Part shown: piece by piece, positions 17,204 through 26,863 of the stretch | Layout: each line of letters begins with the position of its first letter | Position numbering within the stretch: position 1 is the first letter of the stretch | Assembly: GCA_037444575.1 (NCBI GenBank) | Contig: JBBIME010000011.1 | Coordinates: forward strand, 1-64,000 | Reading direction: 5' to 3' | DNA: 64,000 nucleotides | Source of the DNA: Bacteriovorax sp037444575 | GTDB taxonomy: Bacteria; Bdellovibrionota; Bacteriovoracia; Bacteriovoracales; Bacteriovoracaceae | Notes under the pieces: generated by a model | Seen by the model: only the letters and a program-made list of their open reading frames with translations | Database searches by the model: none | Told to the model about the DNA's origin: nothing | Program-made: the position numbers and the translations under genes

Positions 17204-18607
17204 ATGAGCAAATTTCTCCACAAGCTATTCATTGTCCTTATCTGCAACATGATGATTGCAAATGTTTTTGCTAAGGAAAACGCACAAGCTAATCAATTTG
17301 ATTTTAGTTTGCCAGCGCATACAGCTGAAATTTCTGAGAAATTAAATGCAGATCTCAAATTAAAATTAGAGTTTACTCATGTCATGCTAAAAGCAGGTGA
17401 AGACCTGGATATTAAAATCGAAAAGGAAATAGGGATTGATAAAAATCCTTTTGATCACCCTGAAAAATTATCAAAACTTTTAAATGAAGAAGTTGGCGTC
17501 TATCGCAGTTTTTTTGAGAAATCATTAAATATTCCAAAAGAAAAAATTGGTTTTTTTAGAGAGGTGTTTAATCGCATTGACTGGAGCAAAATAATCCCAA
17601 TGTTAAAAAAGGCCCATTTGGGAATTGAAGTCTTTTTCAAGAAGAAAGGCTTTGGTATTGGACTAGCCGTTATGGCCGGGATCATGTGTGAATATTTAGT
17701 TCCGGTAACTCTTATTCATCTTGGACTCGCTAATTTAATTCCATTTTCTGTAATGACTCCTTGGTCGGTGATGTATTCTTTTATTCCTGGAGTTATCCAA
17801 AAAAGAAAAATTAATTCAATGCTTGTTGAGAGCCTAGGTAGTCAAGAAAAGGTAATGGCCTACAATAAACAACAAGAAGAAATGAGTAAGCTTTTACATT
17901 TAAGCAGTCCTGATGATTTTTTACTTCCTATTCGAGACTTAGGCGACGAAGTTCAAAGTATTACAATTCATCAAGAAGCCTGGTGGAAAAGAATTTTACC
18001 TGATTTTGGATTTGAGTCCAAATATTTAAACGACAAGACACTTCGTCAATTCTTAGAGGACAACAATGTTGATGAACCGTATATTAACTGGATTCAAAAA
18101 AATTCTTCTCTAGATAAAAATACAAAGATTGTTTTGATTGTAAATCATCTTTTTTCTAAAGGTGATTCTTCTATTGAGCAAAAATTTCTTGAGCAATTTT
18201 CAGATCAATTAATTAATCTGAAAACAAATCCTCGTTGGGAAGAAACCTGGAATTGGGTTCAGAACATGAAAAAGATAAGAAAAATGAGTGAAGTCCTAAA
18301 AGGAATCGATCAACTTCCAGAGGAAACTACACCAAAAGAAATAGCAGTTCTTTGGGAAGATATCCTTTTGCCTGAGTACATTCAACACTTAGATTTAAAC
18401 TATGGCGAAGCTCGCAACATGGTTGATCAATTTGAGGTACTGAAAGCAAAACTTTATCTCCTTCCAAATGAAGGCATAAAAGAACAAACTCGTGGTGAAA
18501 TTTTCTCTTTTCTAAAAAAGATTATTGCAGGTAAAAATTTTAAAGGCTGCAAGAATGGTCCGGATAAAATTGTAAAATACCTGCTAAAAGAAGCCGTTAC
18601 TCATTAG
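17204..18607 (+). CDS. Exported protein with a central hydrophobic region, unknown
   Basis: A 467-residue protein with a signal peptide (LHKLFIVLICNMMIANVFA). A mainly helical, charged region follows to about 140, then one or two hydrophobic stretches (GIGLAVMAGIMCEYLVPVTL to about 200), then a long helical domain with many Glu and Lys. No motif that I recognise. It is divergent from the small lipoprotein gene, with only about 49 bp between the two starts. Its stop codon abuts the stop of hrpB on the other strand. No ribosome site is evident. Confidence 0.55.
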   Translation: MSKFLHKLFIVLICNMMIANVFAKENAQANQFDFSLPAHTAEISEKLNADLKLKLEFTHVMLKAGEDLDIKIEKEIGIDKNPFDHPEKLSKLLNEEVGVYRSFFEKSLNIPKEKIGFFREVFNRIDWSKIIPMLKKAHLGIEVFFKKKGFGIGLAVMAGIMCEYLVPVTLIHLGLANLIPFSVMTPWSVMYSFIPGVIQKRKINSMLVESLGSQEKVMAYNKQQEEMSKLLHLSSPDDFLLPIRDLGDEVQSITIHQEAWWKRILPDFGFESKYLNDKTLRQFLEDNNVDEPYINWIQKNSSLDKNTKIVLIVNHLFSKGDSSIEQKFLEQFSDQLINLKTNPRWEETWNWVQNMKKIRKMSEVLKGIDQLPEETTPKEIAVLWEDILLPEYIQHLDLNYGEARNMVDQFEVLKAKLYLLPNEGIKEQTRGEIFSFLKKIIAGKNFKGCKNGPDKIVKYLLKEAVTH

Positions 18608-20989
18608 TTACGAAGGCACCTGCCGCTTCAGTAAAATTGGTTTTGCACTCATTGGATTTTCCGGCCAATAATGTCTTGGATACTCTCTTGAAAGCTCTTT
18701 TATCATTTGAGGATACGTCTTACTCCAAAAACTCGCTAAGTCTTGTGTTACCTGAATAGCTCTCTTATGAGGTCCTAATAACTGGAGAGTTAATGGAATT
18801 TTTCCCTTGGCAAGAATCGGAGTTTTAGAAAGACCATAGAAATCTTGAATGTAGGATTCAATCCATGGATCCTTTGATCGATCATAATTAATAGGGATTT
18901 TTCTTTTGTCAGTAAGGGCAATAGTAAGAGGAAAATCCACATCTAAATTATAAACATTAACTGGGTCAATTAAATCCTTTAGAGCACTAAAAAAATAATG
19001 GGCCAATTCCTTTTTGTCATCTTCATTGAAGTGAATATGGTCCGTAAAAAAATGTCCTAAAACTTCCATTTCCAAATGATCGATTTCTAAGTTTGAAAGA
19101 ATTCGATTCATTGTAAGGAGGCGCTCGTATTCCATGCTTTCTTGAAGAGATTTGATGAATGCCTGTGCTTTATCGCTTAAAATTTTTATGATTTCTGGAT
19201 TTGTATTCTTGGGAACATTTCTTTCTTCCGAGAGAAGAATTTTTCCAATCATTGTGCGAGATGTTTGATAGACCATCTCTTTTTTTTCATCCCAAACATA
19301 GACAAGCTCCTCTGTGATCGGAAATGGTTCGAGATCATAGAGCCAGGCCTCTTCAATTGGAATACATCTAATTGCTTCACCTTTATTGTTTAAATCCATG
19401 ACAATCCATAGAGGGTGATGGGGATCAAATTGCTGACTTATTTCGCTCGCAATTTTTATGGTGTCACCATTTTTAGTGATGACATCAAAATATTTTTCAC
19501 CTCTAGTTCTTGCTACTCGATCTGCAAAGCCAGTAAGAAGAATTTCTTCTAAGGTTTTGTCTTTTAAGGTCCTATAATTTGCTTTATAGGGCATTTGTCT
19601 GAAAAAGCGATCTTTGTTTTTCTCACCCAGAAATTCAACAAGAAAAGAGAGTGTTTCTTTGTACAATTCAGGTGAATACTTTTGGGCCTCAACTAAAATT
19701 CGACCTAATCTCGGATGAAGAGGATAGTTGAGAATATTTTTTCCGATCTCAGTGATATTTATATTTGAATCAATGGCATTCAGAGAAAGTAAAAGTTCAT
19801 GCGCATTTTTAAGAGCGTTTATTGGAGGAGGAAGAAGCCAGGAGAGTTTATCTAAGGGATAAGAAAAAAGATCCAGTGCCATTAGATAAAGTTCACTCAA
19901 ATCACTTTTTTCTATTTCTGGTTTGGAAAAATGTGCTCGCTGCTCATAATCTAGCTCAGCATAGAGGCGATAGCACCAACCTTTTCCTTCACGATTGGCC
20001 CTTCCTGCTCTTTGAGTTGCTGAAGCTTTAGAAATCTTTGCAATTTTAAGTTCAGGAAGGCCTGAATAGAAGTTATAGGAACTGGATCGCTCTAATCCAG
20101 AATCTATGACAATTCTGATTCCAGGAATAGTGACAGAGCTCTCAGCAATATTAGTCGAGAGTATAATTTTTCTCTTATTATTCGGAGCTAAGACCAAATC
20201 CTGCTCGCTTGAGTCAAGATCTCCGTGGAGAATATGACATTCAATTTTAAAATGTTCACATAAAGAAGCAAGAATGGACTGACATTCTCGTATTTCCCTC
20301 ATGCCTGGTAGAAAAACTAAAACATCTCCAAGTATCTCGCCATGAAAAATGTCTTCAACTACATTTCTTACTTTTTTAGAAAGAGGTGATTGAATGACAC
20401 TTGTAACGTTTGGAAGATAATGGATGTCGATTGGATAGCGAGTTGCATTGAGTTCGAGTGTTTTAGTATTAGAAAATTGGGCGAGGTAACTTTCAAGAGA
20501 GCTTGTATCAATTGTGGCCGACATAACGAGAATTTTTAAATCACTTCGATTTTCTTTTTGAAGCTTAGTTACAAAGCTTAAAGCAGCATCAGTGCTTAAA
20601 TGTCTTTCATGGAATTCGTCTAATATAATGACTCCGACGTCATCTAGATTTTTGTTTTGAGAGAGTATTTTTAAAAAAGTTCCTTCTGTTAGAAAAAGAA
20701 TTCTCGTTTTATCACTTAGGGCCTTTTCAAATCGAAAGAGATAACCAACTTGTTCTCCAACTTTTTCTCCCAACTCTCTGGCCACCTGAATGGCGGCAAG
20801 CTTTGCTGCAAGTCTTCGTGGCTCAAGAAAATAAATTTTCTTATTGGTAAGTCCAAGGAGATAAAGTGGGACTCTCGTTGTTTTACCAGATCCGGGAGAT
20901 GCCTTTAAAATAATATTGGAAAAAGAATTATAACCAGATTGAATCTGCTCTTTAATAGCATCAATCGGTAGAGGGAATTTAAAATTCAT
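18608..20989 (-). CDS. hrpB: ATP-dependent RNA helicase HrpB
   Basis: A 793-residue DEAH-box helicase. The N-terminal helicase core has Walker A ASPGSGKTTRVP (31-42), motif II DEFHERH (DExH with F in place of A), motif III MSATID, and motif VI QRAGRANREGKGWCYRLY. The HA2 and OB-like regions follow, and the C-terminus ends in the HrpB-specific SREYPRHYWPENPMSAKPILLKR block. Length is as expected for HrpB. The cellular role of HrpB is poorly known in any species. It is followed upstream on the same strand by the clostripain-like gene with a 13-bp gap. Confidence 0.95.
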   Translation of the reverse strand: MNFKFPLPIDAIKEQIQSGYNSFSNIILKASPGSGKTTRVPLYLLGLTNKKIYFLEPRRLAAKLAAIQVARELGEKVGEQVGYLFRFEKALSDKTRILFLTEGTFLKILSQNKNLDDVGVIILDEFHERHLSTDAALSFVTKLQKENRSDLKILVMSATIDTSSLESYLAQFSNTKTLELNATRYPIDIHYLPNVTSVIQSPLSKKVRNVVEDIFHGEILGDVLVFLPGMREIRECQSILASLCEHFKIECHILHGDLDSSEQDLVLAPNNKRKIILSTNIAESSVTIPGIRIVIDSGLERSSSYNFYSGLPELKIAKISKASATQRAGRANREGKGWCYRLYAELDYEQRAHFSKPEIEKSDLSELYLMALDLFSYPLDKLSWLLPPPINALKNAHELLLSLNAIDSNINITEIGKNILNYPLHPRLGRILVEAQKYSPELYKETLSFLVEFLGEKNKDRFFRQMPYKANYRTLKDKTLEEILLTGFADRVARTRGEKYFDVITKNGDTIKIASEISQQFDPHHPLWIVMDLNNKGEAIRCIPIEEAWLYDLEPFPITEELVYVWDEKKEMVYQTSRTMIGKILLSEERNVPKNTNPEIIKILSDKAQAFIKSLQESMEYERLLTMNRILSNLEIDHLEMEVLGHFFTDHIHFNEDDKKELAHYFFSALKDLIDPVNVYNLDVDFPLTIALTDKRKIPINYDRSKDPWIESYIQDFYGLSKTPILAKGKIPLTLQLLGPHKRAIQVTQDLASFWSKTYPQMIKELSREYPRHYWPENPMSAKPILLKRQVPS

Positions 20990-21002
20990 GTTAAGAAGTT
21001 TA

Positions 21003-22517
21003 CTACAGATTTAACCATTGTACGAGTTGATTAAATTCAAGTTCAAAATAATCCAAACTCGGAACAGTCCCAGGCATTGAAATATTGAGCCCTGTGTAGC
21101 GCTCAGCATTTTTTCCAATTTCTTGAGTGTAGGCAGTATAGATTAGAGGAGAAAGATTGTTTTCTGCTGTTGTTTCAACAATATCATGAGTGCGAGATAT
21201 GCTTAAGGCCTCGCTTAGAAGTTTTCCATTTGAATCTAGAAAATAATAATTGAAAGTATTAATCCCTGGAGCAAAAGGAGTTAGAGTCATCTTATTAGAC
21301 TTCATGTTTTTTAAAGGCCAATCTGAATTTCTTGGTCCTGCTACAAAACCTTCATTTTTTAAGATGCTTTGAAAAACATCAGACTTAGAAAAATCAGTTT
21401 TAGTTCCAGCTGTCCAATTGTTAAATCCATAAACAAGCTTAGCATTGGTTACTGGAGATTGAATATGAATGCGAGGATTGGTTTTTAACTTTTTAACAGA
21501 GTCTACATTTAGCAGGCGAATGAGGTTTGTTAGTTTGTTATCTATAGTGTTAGTTTCCTCTCTTAATTTAATGAGAAAAGTCCCAATATCAATTAAGGTT
21601 TTATCATCCATAGAAGCTTTGTTTGTCAGAGCTCTGTTTAGTTTGCTCTTTAGTTCTTCAGGGATCGATTTCAAAAAAAATGAGACATCTTTCATTCCCA
21701 TTGCGAATGCTTGAAGTTTTTTGTTTTCAATTACTGAAATAGTTGCAGAACTTACACTAACGTAATTTCGTTGTTTTCCATTTTTTATGTAAGAGTAAGA
21801 TTCAATATAATTTTTAGAAAGCGATAGAGCGGCCTCTAATCCAGAAGAGAACGAAGGCAGCAGTGAAAGAGTTTGAAAAGGAAGTCCTGAGGTAAACTCA
21901 GCTTCTTCAGAAGCAACGGTGTAGTCGCTAGCTTGTCTTAATTCGTAAAGGAATTCGAGGTTGGCCATAAAACATGCATCAAGCCAAAGCAGATCTAGGT
22001 GAGGAGCAGAGGAATTCAGTGTGTTTTTTAATTCAATGGTAGAAAGTCCGCGAAGACCATCAGAACCTTTTCCATGAGAATAAATGATGAGAGCTTTTTT
22101 TGAATAGGGATCTTGATAAAAGTTTTTTAAAAAACTTCCTAAGTCAGAAGTCGAATTTTTCTGAAAGGCCCCAGTAACTTTGAATTGATTTAAGTCCTGA
22201 CGATAGAGAAGATTTCCAAGCGTTATTTCATTTCCATTTTTTCCATCTGGTAAATAAGTATAACTTCCAGAGTTCATTTCGCGATAAAGACCAATTTTTA
22301 GATTTGCACCAAGATTGTTTCTAGCAAGTTCAAGAATATTATCATCAATATCCTTTTGGAATTGATCGTCTTCTTGTTCTCCTCTAAAAACAACAGCAAC
22401 TTCCCATTTCGTTTCAGCCCAACATTCTCCGATAGAAATCAGAGCTAGTAAGCATATAAAACAAGAGATGAAGAACTTATTTAATTTGTGTAGGAGGAAC
22501 ATTGTCTTCATCACCAT
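21003..22517 (-). CDS. Secreted clostripain-like (C11) cysteine peptidase
   Basis: A protein of about 500 residues exported by a signal peptide (FFISCFICLLALISIGECWA). The clan CD dyad of family C11 is clear: ALIIYSHGKGSDG, with His at about 148, and LLWLDACFMANLEFLYELR, with the catalytic Cys at about 182. Two in-frame ATGs (22502 and 22511) lie just downstream of the one given; the 22502 start has a GGTGA at good spacing and may be the real one. Its 5' end overlaps the end of the upstream gene by 26-41 bp, so the two peptidase-like genes are probably translated together. C11 peptidases usually self-process and cut after Arg; the specificity here is unknown. Confidence 0.8.
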   Translation of the reverse strand: MVMKTMFLLHKLNKFFISCFICLLALISIGECWAETKWEVAVVFRGEQEDDQFQKDIDDNILELARNNLGANLKIGLYREMNSGSYTYLPDGKNGNEITLGNLLYRQDLNQFKVTGAFQKNSTSDLGSFLKNFYQDPYSKKALIIYSHGKGSDGLRGLSTIELKNTLNSSAPHLDLLWLDACFMANLEFLYELRQASDYTVASEEAEFTSGLPFQTLSLLPSFSSGLEAALSLSKNYIESYSYIKNGKQRNYVSVSSATISVIENKKLQAFAMGMKDVSFFLKSIPEELKSKLNRALTNKASMDDKTLIDIGTFLIKLREETNTIDNKLTNLIRLLNVDSVKKLKTNPRIHIQSPVTNAKLVYGFNNWTAGTKTDFSKSDVFQSILKNEGFVAGPRNSDWPLKNMKSNKMTLTPFAPGINTFNYYFLDSNGKLLSEALSISRTHDIVETTAENNLSPLIYTAYTQEIGKNAERYTGLNISMPGTVPSLDYFELEFNQLVQWLNL

Positions 22518-23817
22518 TTATTCCAAAAAGATTATTTGAATCAATTTGTTTTGCTAACGTTTGGTAACTAACGAAACCGTTCCCATTCTCAGCATAGTTC
22601 AGTGCTTTCTCTAATGCCATATCTAGTGCCATACTTGTATCTGGCATTGCTGAAAAGAGCGTCGATAAACCATTGGTAAAAATATCTAGCTTCTTAGTTC
22701 CGTTTGGATCTGCAGCAGTGGCCTTTCTTTCAAAATAGGCCGTGTTGTAATAGCGGTACGATGTACAACTATCAAAGAAGAAAATTTGATATCTTTTAGT
22801 ATTAAATTTAATTTGAACTCCAAGATCTTCTTCAATTGAATCTAAATCGAGGTGACCACCAAGACCTGAGTGGCCTTCGTACATCATGATTGAAGCATTT
22901 TCGATAGCATCTTTATAAAACCAATGAAATCCTTTAGCTTCCTGGTCGATTCCAGTTGGTCCAAAGAAAAATCTGTATGCCAATTTACCTTTCTGGATTG
23001 TCTCAACAAATGGTGCAGCTCCATCAAGTGATTTGGCAATCGTTTTGACTTGTTGATTATTCCAAACTGTTGATTGATAACCATTTTTTAATAAATAGTT
23101 TCTGAATTTGCGATAGTTGTACGCGTTTGTATCTGAGCTAGTTAATGGATTTCTGTCATTTTCTGGTTCATCCATACCGAATAGGACGTGGATAGTTATG
23201 TAACCATTTTTATCAGGAAGATTTTGATATTCTGGATAAGAGAGTTTTGTATTTGCAAAGCGTGTGATCTTTCCTTTAACGATTGAGTAGTCCTTTCCTT
23301 CTTTCAGTTTACATCCATCGCGATCAGGACTCCAAAAATACCAGAAATCGCCTTCCGATTGATAGTGTTCATCAGTACAAGGATTTTCATTTCCAACCAT
23401 TGAAGCAGCATAAATTTTCTTTGGATTTGTTACTAAATAAACATCATATGTATCTTTGGGACCATTTTCTAGTACAATTGTTCCTTTGTAATTGTAGCCA
23501 ATAGTCAGTGTGTTTCCTTTTTTTGAAAGGAGCTGAATGTCACTGATTTCATCGTCACCTTTAGGGGCGGCCGTGTATTTGGCAAAAGACATAGGCCCTA
23601 CGACATGTTCCAGCTGAGACAGGATTGCCTTTTTTAGCGTTCTCAATTGAGGAGTGCGATCAGATTCATACTCGACAGTTCCATTAAATTCTAAAACTGC
23701 CTCAGATGAATTGTAACCAACATACAATTTTCTCTCTTTACCTTGGGGGATTGTATTAGCATAAGATGATGTGAGCATTAGGGTTAATGTCGTAGCAATA
23801 GCTAATTTATTGATCAT
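22477..23817 (-). CDS. Secreted protein with a candidate His-Cys (clan CD-like) dyad
   Basis: A 446-residue exported protein starting at MINKLAIATTLTLM (signal peptide ends at SYA). The ATG at 23817 follows AGAGGATT, and a longer frame from 23865 lacks a site. No family match is obvious to me. However, SIMMYEGHSGLGG (His316) followed 35 residues later by QIFFFDSCTSY (Cys351) has the strand-His-Gly ... strand-Asp-Ser-Cys layout of caspase-like and clostripain-like peptidases. The N-terminal 200 residues look like a separate domain or propeptide. It is the first gene of the pair with the C11 peptidase. The peptidase call is my inference. Confidence 0.5.
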   Translation of the reverse strand: MINKLAIATTLTLMLTSSYANTIPQGKERKLYVGYNSSEAVLEFNGTVEYESDRTPQLRTLKKAILSQLEHVVGPMSFAKYTAAPKGDDEISDIQLLSKKGNTLTIGYNYKGTIVLENGPKDTYDVYLVTNPKKIYAASMVGNENPCTDEHYQSEGDFWYFWSPDRDGCKLKEGKDYSIVKGKITRFANTKLSYPEYQNLPDKNGYITIHVLFGMDEPENDRNPLTSSDTNAYNYRKFRNYLLKNGYQSTVWNNQQVKTIAKSLDGAAPFVETIQKGKLAYRFFFGPTGIDQEAKGFHWFYKDAIENASIMMYEGHSGLGGHLDLDSIEEDLGVQIKFNTKRYQIFFFDSCTSYRYYNTAYFERKATAADPNGTKKLDIFTNGLSTLFSAMPDTSMALDMALEKALNYAENGNGFVSYQTLAKQIDSNNLFGINGDEDNVPPTQIK

Positions 23818-23968
23818 AAAAATCCTCTTAATAAAGGGTGAGAAAATTAATGGCAGTCTTATCAAAGCTTTAAGATTTAGGGGAGACTGTTGTATTTTTT
23901 ACATGGGCTTTACAAACTTTTATGGGATAGGTACTACGGATTTGGATTTATCTTAATTGAGGATAGAC

Positions 23969-24463
23969 ATGAAGAATTATTTAATTCCGCTACCACTACT
24001 TTTTGTTCCACAACTGACCAACGCTAATGAGTTAAAGTGCAATATAAGAATGTCTGGTAACTTAGAAAAGACAACAATCTTTGGAAATCATAAAGTTCTC
24101 AGTGAATGGAACCGCGATCTGTGTTTAGGGTTAAATATCGCCCCAGTTCAATCTTCAAAAGAGCCCACTATCACTTCTTGTGGATTTACCCACAAAGGCA
24201 CTTTTTATAAAGTCGACGCACAGACTTTTTTAAAAGAGGATGGAAGCGTCAATTTGAATCTCTATTATAGAAAAGGCACTTCTGCCGTTATCATTTATGA
24301 TGAACCTCGCCCTCAAGACTTGCAATCTGTTACGACGATTAGTTCAGGTCAAGAAGCTAAAATTTTTAAAGAGATTGTAGAAGACAATATTTTCGATAAA
24401 CCAAGTAAGCGACAAGTTCTGCTGATTAAAAAGATCAGTGTAGGTTGTGATAAGTTTAACTAG
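23969..24463 (+). CDS. Small exported protein, unknown function
   Basis: A 164-residue protein with a signal peptide (LIPLPLLFVPQLTNA) and a mature part with about four Cys. It starts at the ATG at 23969 after GAGGATAG; the in-frame ATG at 23957 lies before that site. No recognisable motif. It is divergent from the cysteine-peptidase pair (about 150 bp between starts), so shared control is possible. It ends eight bases inside the convergent rlmN gene. Confidence 0.5.
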   Translation: MKNYLIPLPLLFVPQLTNANELKCNIRMSGNLEKTTIFGNHKVLSEWNRDLCLGLNIAPVQSSKEPTITSCGFTHKGTFYKVDAQTFLKEDGSVNLNLYYRKGTSAVIIYDEPRPQDLQSVTTISSGQEAKIFKEIVEDNIFDKPSKRQVLLIKKISVGCDKFN

Positions 24464-25484
24464 TCAGTTGTCCGCAAGCTGCAAGGATATCACTTCCTTT
24501 TGTTGAACGAATCATTGTTCTAAGTTTTCTTTGCACTAGCATCTCTTTAAATTGTTCAACTTTATCAAGAGCAGGTCGTTTGTACTGACTACCTGGAAAA
24601 GGATTAAAGGGAATAATGTTGATGATTGCTCTTCTTTTTCCAAGAAGGTTTTCTAAAGCAATGGCGTCTTCCACACGGTCATTGAGTTCATCTATGAGAA
24701 GGTATTCAAAAGTTATAAATTGTCTTTTCATCAGCTTTACTTCATCTAATGCTTTAAAGATTTCTTCAATTGGGTACTGACCTGCAATTGGAATGAGCTC
24801 TTTTCTTGTTTCATTAAATGGTGAGTGAAGAGAGAGGGCAAGGTTGATTTTAGGAAGTTGGTTAAACTTCTTTAGCCCGGGAAGATAGCCCGCTGTGGAG
24901 AGAGTAATTTGTCTAGGTCCGAGTGCTAGTCCGAGTGGATCAAGCATGATCGTTAAGGCCCGGTTAACTTCATCGAAATTATGCAAAGGTTCCCCTTGGC
25001 CCATAAAAACGATATTTGGAGAAGGCGAAGAACTTGAAATTTCCTTTTCAAGAAATTGTTTAACGACGATGTACTGCCCGATGATTTCTCCACTTTTAAG
25101 ATTCCGAGTCAGCCCCTGAGTTCCAGTGAAACAGAAACTGCATTTCATCGCACAGCCAACTTGAGAAGAAAGACAAACGGTATAGCGCTTAAAGAAAGGA
25201 ATTAAAACACTTTCTACTTTTTTGCCATCCTCAAATTCCATAAGAAATTTAAATGTTCCATCGTCTGATTTGAATTGGCCTACAATTTTAGGTAGAGAGA
25301 AACGATACTTTTCGCGTATTAGATGCCACGTCTTTTCTGATACCGTTTGAGTCTTATTTTTTTTATAAAGAAATTCAAAGATAGAAGATGCCACAAACTC
25401 TGAGTGCCCATGCTCTAAAAGTGTGCACTTTAATTCATCAAGAGTGAGATCATAGATGGATTGATTGCTATTTGTCGTCTTCAT
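24456..25484 (-). CDS. rlmN: 23S rRNA A2503 / tRNA A37 methyltransferase RlmN
   Basis: A 342-residue radical-SAM methyltransferase that makes 2-methyladenosine in 23S rRNA and in some tRNAs. The radical-SAM cysteines are CAMKCSFCFTGTQG (Cys111, Cys115, Cys118). The methyl-carrying Cys is the last one, in SDILAACGQL (Cys337). The SAM-binding FMGQGEPLHN and the STAGY/ALSLHSP stretches are all present. Length is slightly below the usual 350-390. It is divergent from the TatD-like gene, with about 60 bp between starts. Confidence 0.95.
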   Translation of the reverse strand: MKTTNSNQSIYDLTLDELKCTLLEHGHSEFVASSIFEFLYKKNKTQTVSEKTWHLIREKYRFSLPKIVGQFKSDDGTFKFLMEFEDGKKVESVLIPFFKRYTVCLSSQVGCAMKCSFCFTGTQGLTRNLKSGEIIGQYIVVKQFLEKEISSSSPSPNIVFMGQGEPLHNFDEVNRALTIMLDPLGLALGPRQITLSTAGYLPGLKKFNQLPKINLALSLHSPFNETRKELIPIAGQYPIEEIFKALDEVKLMKRQFITFEYLLIDELNDRVEDAIALENLLGKRRAIINIIPFNPFPGSQYKRPALDKVEQFKEMLVQRKLRTMIRSTKGSDILAACGQLTS

Positions 25485-25547
25485 CCCCTTACTATGCCTG
25501 ATGCATTCAAAAAAGTGAATTGTCTTAACAGAATTATGTGATAATTA

Positions 25548-26225
25548 ATGGATATGTTGCTTGATATACATTCTCATCATCAAAACAAAAAAAATGGACT
25601 GGCCTTTGTTGTAGGTCAACACAGCCTTGGAGTCCATCCTTGGGAATTAAAAATTCCTTTTAATGAATCGAGCATTAAAGAAAATTTTTTACTTTTAAAA
25701 TCCAAGTTTCACTCTGGAGTTCTTGCCATCGGTGAATGTGGACTTGATAGAAGAAGAGAGGGGATTGCCGCTTTGGAGGATCAGGAAAAAGTTCTACTAT
25801 GGCACATTGAATGGGCGCAAGTTGTAAAACGCCCACTTATTCTTCATTGTGTAAAGGCCAACTCCGATCTGTTGAAGCTTTTAAAAGAAAGGAAATATAA
25901 AGGAAAAATACTATTGCACGATTTTTCCGGAAATCTTGAAGAGGCCAGAGCATTTCTCTCTTTTGATACTTATTTTTCTTTTGGCAGAAGCCTCTTTCGG
26001 GAAGATCAAAAAGCTGCTGATGTTCTGATGAATTTACCAAAAGATAGGATCTTCTTAGAAACTGACGATCAATTAATTTATTCTATAGATGATATTTATC
26101 AAAAAGCAGAAGAGATTTTAGGAATGGATTCAGCAAAGTGTGAAGAACAATTTATTTCTAACTTAAGCGAGTTTTTGAATTTGGATGATGTCAGTCCCTC
26201 TGACGTGATCAATTACTTGCGCTAA
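25548..26225 (+). CDS. TatD-family metal-dependent hydrolase
   Basis: A 225-residue TIM-barrel protein of the TatD group, metal-dependent nucleases or hydrolases. Visible metal-site pieces are LLDIHSHHQ at the N-terminus, HSLGVHPWEL, IGECGLDRRR, RPLILHCVKAN, LLHDFSG and IFLETDD near the end. It is shorter than E. coli TatD (260), and HDFSG replaces the canonical HCFTG, so the substrate may differ. An internal ATG at 25554 is an equally possible start, and there is no ribosome site before either. Its 3' end overlaps the convergent methyltransferase gene by 63 bp. Confidence 0.8.
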   Translation: MDMLLDIHSHHQNKKNGLAFVVGQHSLGVHPWELKIPFNESSIKENFLLLKSKFHSGVLAIGECGLDRRREGIAALEDQEKVLLWHIEWAQVVKRPLILHCVKANSDLLKLLKERKYKGKILLHDFSGNLEEARAFLSFDTYFSFGRSLFREDQKAADVLMNLPKDRIFLETDDQLIYSIDDIYQKAEEILGMDSAKCEEQFISNLSEFLNLDDVSPSDVINYLR

Positions 26226-26807
26226 AGCTTTTTCGTTCAAGATTTTTTTTATTTCCTCTAGAGGAATTCTTCCATGGTGATCTCCTTTTCGAACAAGGAT
26301 AAACGCAGAAGCTTTAGGTTTTAAAACAAAGAGGATTGCCTTAATTAATGTTTTAAAATCACTATCTAAAAAGAAGCGACATCTATTTTTAAATTCACTA
26401 GGAGATAAAAGTCCTTCTCCTTTAAAAAAATAGGGCGGATTGGAAACAATAAGATCATAATTATTTTCAAATTCTGACTGCAGAAGGTTTTGATAGTTTT
26501 GCATAAGAAAATTTAATTTCATTTGGCCTGGTTGGGGATAAATCATGTCCACGTTTTTATCAAAGTAGGATTGATAGATTTCTTGAATTTCCAAAAAATC
26601 TATATTCATCAATTCTTTTTGGTGAAGTGAAAGCTCAAGGCCAATGATGCCGCATCCTGCGCAAAGATCAAGGGTTCTCCAATCAGCGAGGTTAGGCGCA
26701 TCTTTAATCAATTTTGCCACTTTTTGAGCAAGAAAAACTGAATCTAGAGAAAATTTGTATTCTTCTGGCTGAAAGTAGTCATAAGTGTAAATATCGTTTT
26801 TGCTCAT
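26163..26807 (-). CDS. tRNA1(Val) A37 N6-methyltransferase-like (TrmN6)
   Basis: A 214-residue class-I SAM methyltransferase. The start YFQPEEYKFSLDSVFLAQKV mirrors the TrmN6/YfiC N-terminus (QPxxGFRFSxDSVLLA). The SAM-binding TLDLCAGCGIIGLEL follows, then the catalytic NPPY-type motif IVSNPPYF (N6-adenine or glutamine methyltransferase class). I chose the ATG at 26807 because homologues begin close to this block; an in-frame start at 26873 would overlap the divergent msrA. An N5-glutamine or other small-RNA substrate cannot be excluded. Confidence 0.8.
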   Translation of the reverse strand: MSKNDIYTYDYFQPEEYKFSLDSVFLAQKVAKLIKDAPNLADWRTLDLCAGCGIIGLELSLHQKELMNIDFLEIQEIYQSYFDKNVDMIYPQPGQMKLNFLMQNYQNLLQSEFENNYDLIVSNPPYFFKGEGLLSPSEFKNRCRFFLDSDFKTLIKAILFVLKPKASAFILVRKGDHHGRIPLEEIKKILNEKALAQVIDHVRGTDIIQIQKLA

Positions 26808-26863
26808 TTGTTTTTTATTATCTAAAATATTCAAAGAATCAACCTTAAAAAGGGGCGATCGCA

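Noticed and set aside
23283..23504. Plus-strand frame inside the upstream peptidase-like gene
   Set aside because: It lies fully inside a well-supported minus-strand gene with a signal peptide and has no start signal.
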